This document shows positions 62,595-64,000 of a stretch of 64,000 nucleotides of DNA, one piece after another; the stretch's first letter is position 1; every line of letters starts with the position of its first letter. The position numbers and the translations under genes are program-made. The stretch comes from Arthrobacter_B sp038069765 (lineage in GTDB: Bacteria > Actinomycetota > Actinomycetes > Actinomycetales > Micrococcaceae), in contig NZ_JBBPFS010000001.1 of the NCBI RefSeq assembly GCF_038069765.1, positions 124,001 to 188,000 on the forward strand. Reading direction: 5' to 3'. The notes under the pieces were generated by a model. It was not told the origin of the DNA, searched no databases, and was given only the letters and a program-made list of their open reading frames with translations.

Positions 62595-62954
62595 GTGCCC
62601 ACACACCGACCGGCGATCCCGGGCAACCGGGAGAATCCCGTTCCCGTCAGTTCCCTTCCGCAGCGCGGCCGCGTGTACAGCGGCGGCTACGTCCAGTCCA
62701 TCACCGTGGTTCCGGCAACGGACCCGCCGCGGTTCACTGCCATGGTGGAGGACGTGGACGCGGCGTACCGTGACACGCCGTCCCGGGAACCGCAGGCGCG
62801 CGTCCGGCTGGTGTGGGTTGGCCAGCGCCGCGTTCCCGGAGTTCTTGCCGGCACCCGGCTCGCCTTTGAGGGCATGGTCAGTACAGTGGACAGCTATCCC
62901 ACGATCTACAATCCACGCTACGAAATTATCGGACGTCCGGAGAACGAGACATGA
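62595..62954 (+). CDS. OB-fold protein (119 aa)
   Basis: Start GTG at 62595, four bases after the upstream stop. The pattern QRGRVYSGGYVQSITVVPA, then RLVWVGQRRVPGVLAGTRLAFEG and YNPRYEII is that of a single OB-fold, usually nucleic acid binding. The earlier part of the same open frame overlaps DUF3710 and is not coding. ATGA overlap with the next gene. Confidence 0.82.
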   Translation: MPTHRPAIPGNRENPVPVSSLPQRGRVYSGGYVQSITVVPATDPPRFTAMVEDVDAAYRDTPSREPQARVRLVWVGQRRVPGVLAGTRLAFEGMVSTVDSYPTIYNPRYEIIGRPENET

Positions 62955-63715
62955 CTGAGCGACCCGGCAGCGAGCTGCCCGAATCCCGGCGGAGGAGGGC
63001 ACCCTCCGCGGCAGGGGACCTCCCGGACGGAGAGCAGCAGCCAACACTGGGCGACGTCGCCGGTGCCTACGCGGCCAAGGCAGGAGTCGAGCGCGGCGAC
63101 GACGGACAGATTGATGTCCTGAAATCCGTCGGCGGGGTCCGCGGGCTTGCGGAAGCCATTGTGCCGGGGCTGCTGTTCACCCTGATCTTCACGCTGACCT
63201 CCGGGCTGTACGTCTCGCTGGGGGCCGCCGTGGCCTCGGCTGCCGTGTTCTCCGCAGCCAACCTGATCCAGAAGCGTCCCCTGATGCAGTCCCTGACGGG
63301 GGTGCTCGGCGTCGTGATCTGCGCCGTTGTGGCGCTGCGCAGCGGAAGCGGCACCGAATTCTTCCTTCCCGGCTTTTTCCTCAATGCCGGCTACATCCTG
63401 GCGTTCATCGTTTCCATCATTGTCCGCTGGCCCGTAGCCGGGCTCCTGTTCGGGTTCATCAGGGGCGAAAACCTGGACTGGCACGCGGACCGGAAACGGA
63501 TCCGGGCCTATTCGGCGGCGACGTGGATCATCATCGCCGTCTTTGCGCTGCGCCTGGGAGTGCAGCTGCCGCTGTATCTGGCGGACAACGTCGCTGCGCT
63601 TGGCACCATGCGCCTGGCCATGGGAGTGCCGCTGTATGCGCTCGGGCTGTGGCTGGCATGGATGGTGTCCCGGCCGCTGCCGGCCGGCGGCAGCCCGAAG
63701 CAGCCGCGCGGCTAA
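62951..63715 (+). CDS. DUF3159 membrane protein (254 aa)
   Basis: Charged N-terminal ~65 residues, then several membrane helices: AIVPGLLFTLIFTLTSGLYV, LTGVLGVVICAVVAL, AGYILAFIVSIIVRWPVAGLLFGF and WIIIAVFALRLGVQLPLYL. FGFIRGENLDWHADRKRIRAY is the conserved loop. Actinobacterial family of unknown function that lies before trkA genes, as here. Confidence 0.88.
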   Translation: MTERPGSELPESRRRRAPSAAGDLPDGEQQPTLGDVAGAYAAKAGVERGDDGQIDVLKSVGGVRGLAEAIVPGLLFTLIFTLTSGLYVSLGAAVASAAVFSAANLIQKRPLMQSLTGVLGVVICAVVALRSGSGTEFFLPGFFLNAGYILAFIVSIIVRWPVAGLLFGFIRGENLDWHADRKRIRAYSAATWIIIAVFALRLGVQLPLYLADNVAALGTMRLAMGVPLYALGLWLAWMVSRPLPAGGSPKQPRG

Positions 63716-63761
63716 CGGCAGGGCCGCTGCGGGCAGTTTCGGGCTGCTCCGGGCAGGAAGG

Positions 63762-64000
63762 CTAGGAACCCCCGGGCAGCAGCACGGCGCGCAGGTCATC
63801 CTCGGCGGCGATCGTGCAGATAAAGAACAGCTCGTCGCCGGGTTCAATCACGTCGTCGCTGCTTGGGGTAATGGGAGCATCGTCGCGCAGGATGGCGGTC
63901 ACCGTGGTGTCCATCGGCCAGTCGATGGAACCCAGTGTCCTTCCGGTAAGCGGCGAATCAAGCGGAACGGTGAACTCCACCATCGAGGCGGCCCCGCCCT
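63762..64000 (-). CDS. trkA: TrkA-type potassium uptake regulator, C-terminal part (N-terminus beyond right edge)
   Basis: The visible C-terminus (MVEFTVPLDSPLTGRTLGSI, DTTVTAILRDDAPI, DVIEPGDELFFICTIAAEDDL) is a TrkA-C (RCK-C) domain. The frame is open to the right edge, so the gene continues. It should regulate a Trk/Ktr-type potassium channel in the membrane. Convergent with the DUF3159 gene. Confidence 0.85.
   Translation of the reverse strand, partial: GGAASMVEFTVPLDSPLTGRTLGSIDWPMDTTVTAILRDDAPITPSSDDVIEPGDELFFICTIAAEDDLRAVLLPGGS

Overview
The window is high-GC actinobacterial DNA that looks like an Arthrobacter or close Micrococcaceae chromosome. Clues are the lipB-lipA-DUF4191-glnA cluster, DUF4191/4192/4193/3093/3159/3710/5998 families, SepH, a group 1 sigma factor with a long Lys/Ala-rich N-terminus, a PAC2 proteasome-assembly-type protein, cydAB with a fused cydDC, and separate parE and parC. 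No rRNA, tRNA or CRISPR array was seen.

Positions 1-10422 are an integrated, phage-like element with a visibly lower GC content, running off the left edge. Its right end has a tyrosine integrase and an Xre-type repressor on the + strand. Facing them on the - strand is a long, tightly overlapping gene train: excisionase, small proteins, a winged-helix replication-type protein with iteron-like repeats inside its gene, three micro-ORFs, two tail-fibre-like proteins, a DUF6283-DUF2617 operon with several small unknown proteins, a small-terminase-like protein, and a GNAT cassette. No large terminase, portal, capsid, tape measure or lysis gene is visible in the 10.4 kb. That gene set resembles a phage satellite more than a complete prophage, but the missing left end prevents a firm call. 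The integrase reading frame runs into the 3' end of glnA, so glnA is the likely integration target.

From 10364 on, the sequence is ordinary core chromosome. 10.4-15.3 kb: nitrogen assimilation (glnA with a GlnR-type operator) and lipoate synthesis (lipB-lipA). 15.4-21.9 kb: a pseudokinase-like membrane protein, a tricorn-type protease, an OsmC peroxidase and a small membrane protein. 22-28.4 kb: the 2-oxoacid dehydrogenase E2 (sucB) and E3 (lpdA), leucyl aminopeptidase and a PAC2 protein. The E2 and E3 depend on the lipoate made by LipA/LipB. 28.4-36.1 kb: an MFS transporter, DUF4192, sigA and parE.

36.2-44.1 kb holds a BlaI-type repressor with an M56 membrane protease, divergent from cydA-cydB-cydDC (cytochrome bd oxidase and its assembly transporter). 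Two identical-half-site palindromes lie in the shared promoter region. 44.1-50.3 kb: a tandem GNAT protein, an MntR-like regulator, and a copper module csoR-copZ-copA with clear CsoR-type operators. 50.4-58.5 kb: parC, a Pat-type protein acetyltransferase, a nucleotide pyrophosphatase-like enzyme and thymidine kinase. 58.6-64 kb: sepH and a conserved actinobacterial run ending in trkA. At least seven host genes show a TANNNT hexamer exactly 6 nt before the start codon, indicating frequent leaderless transcription.
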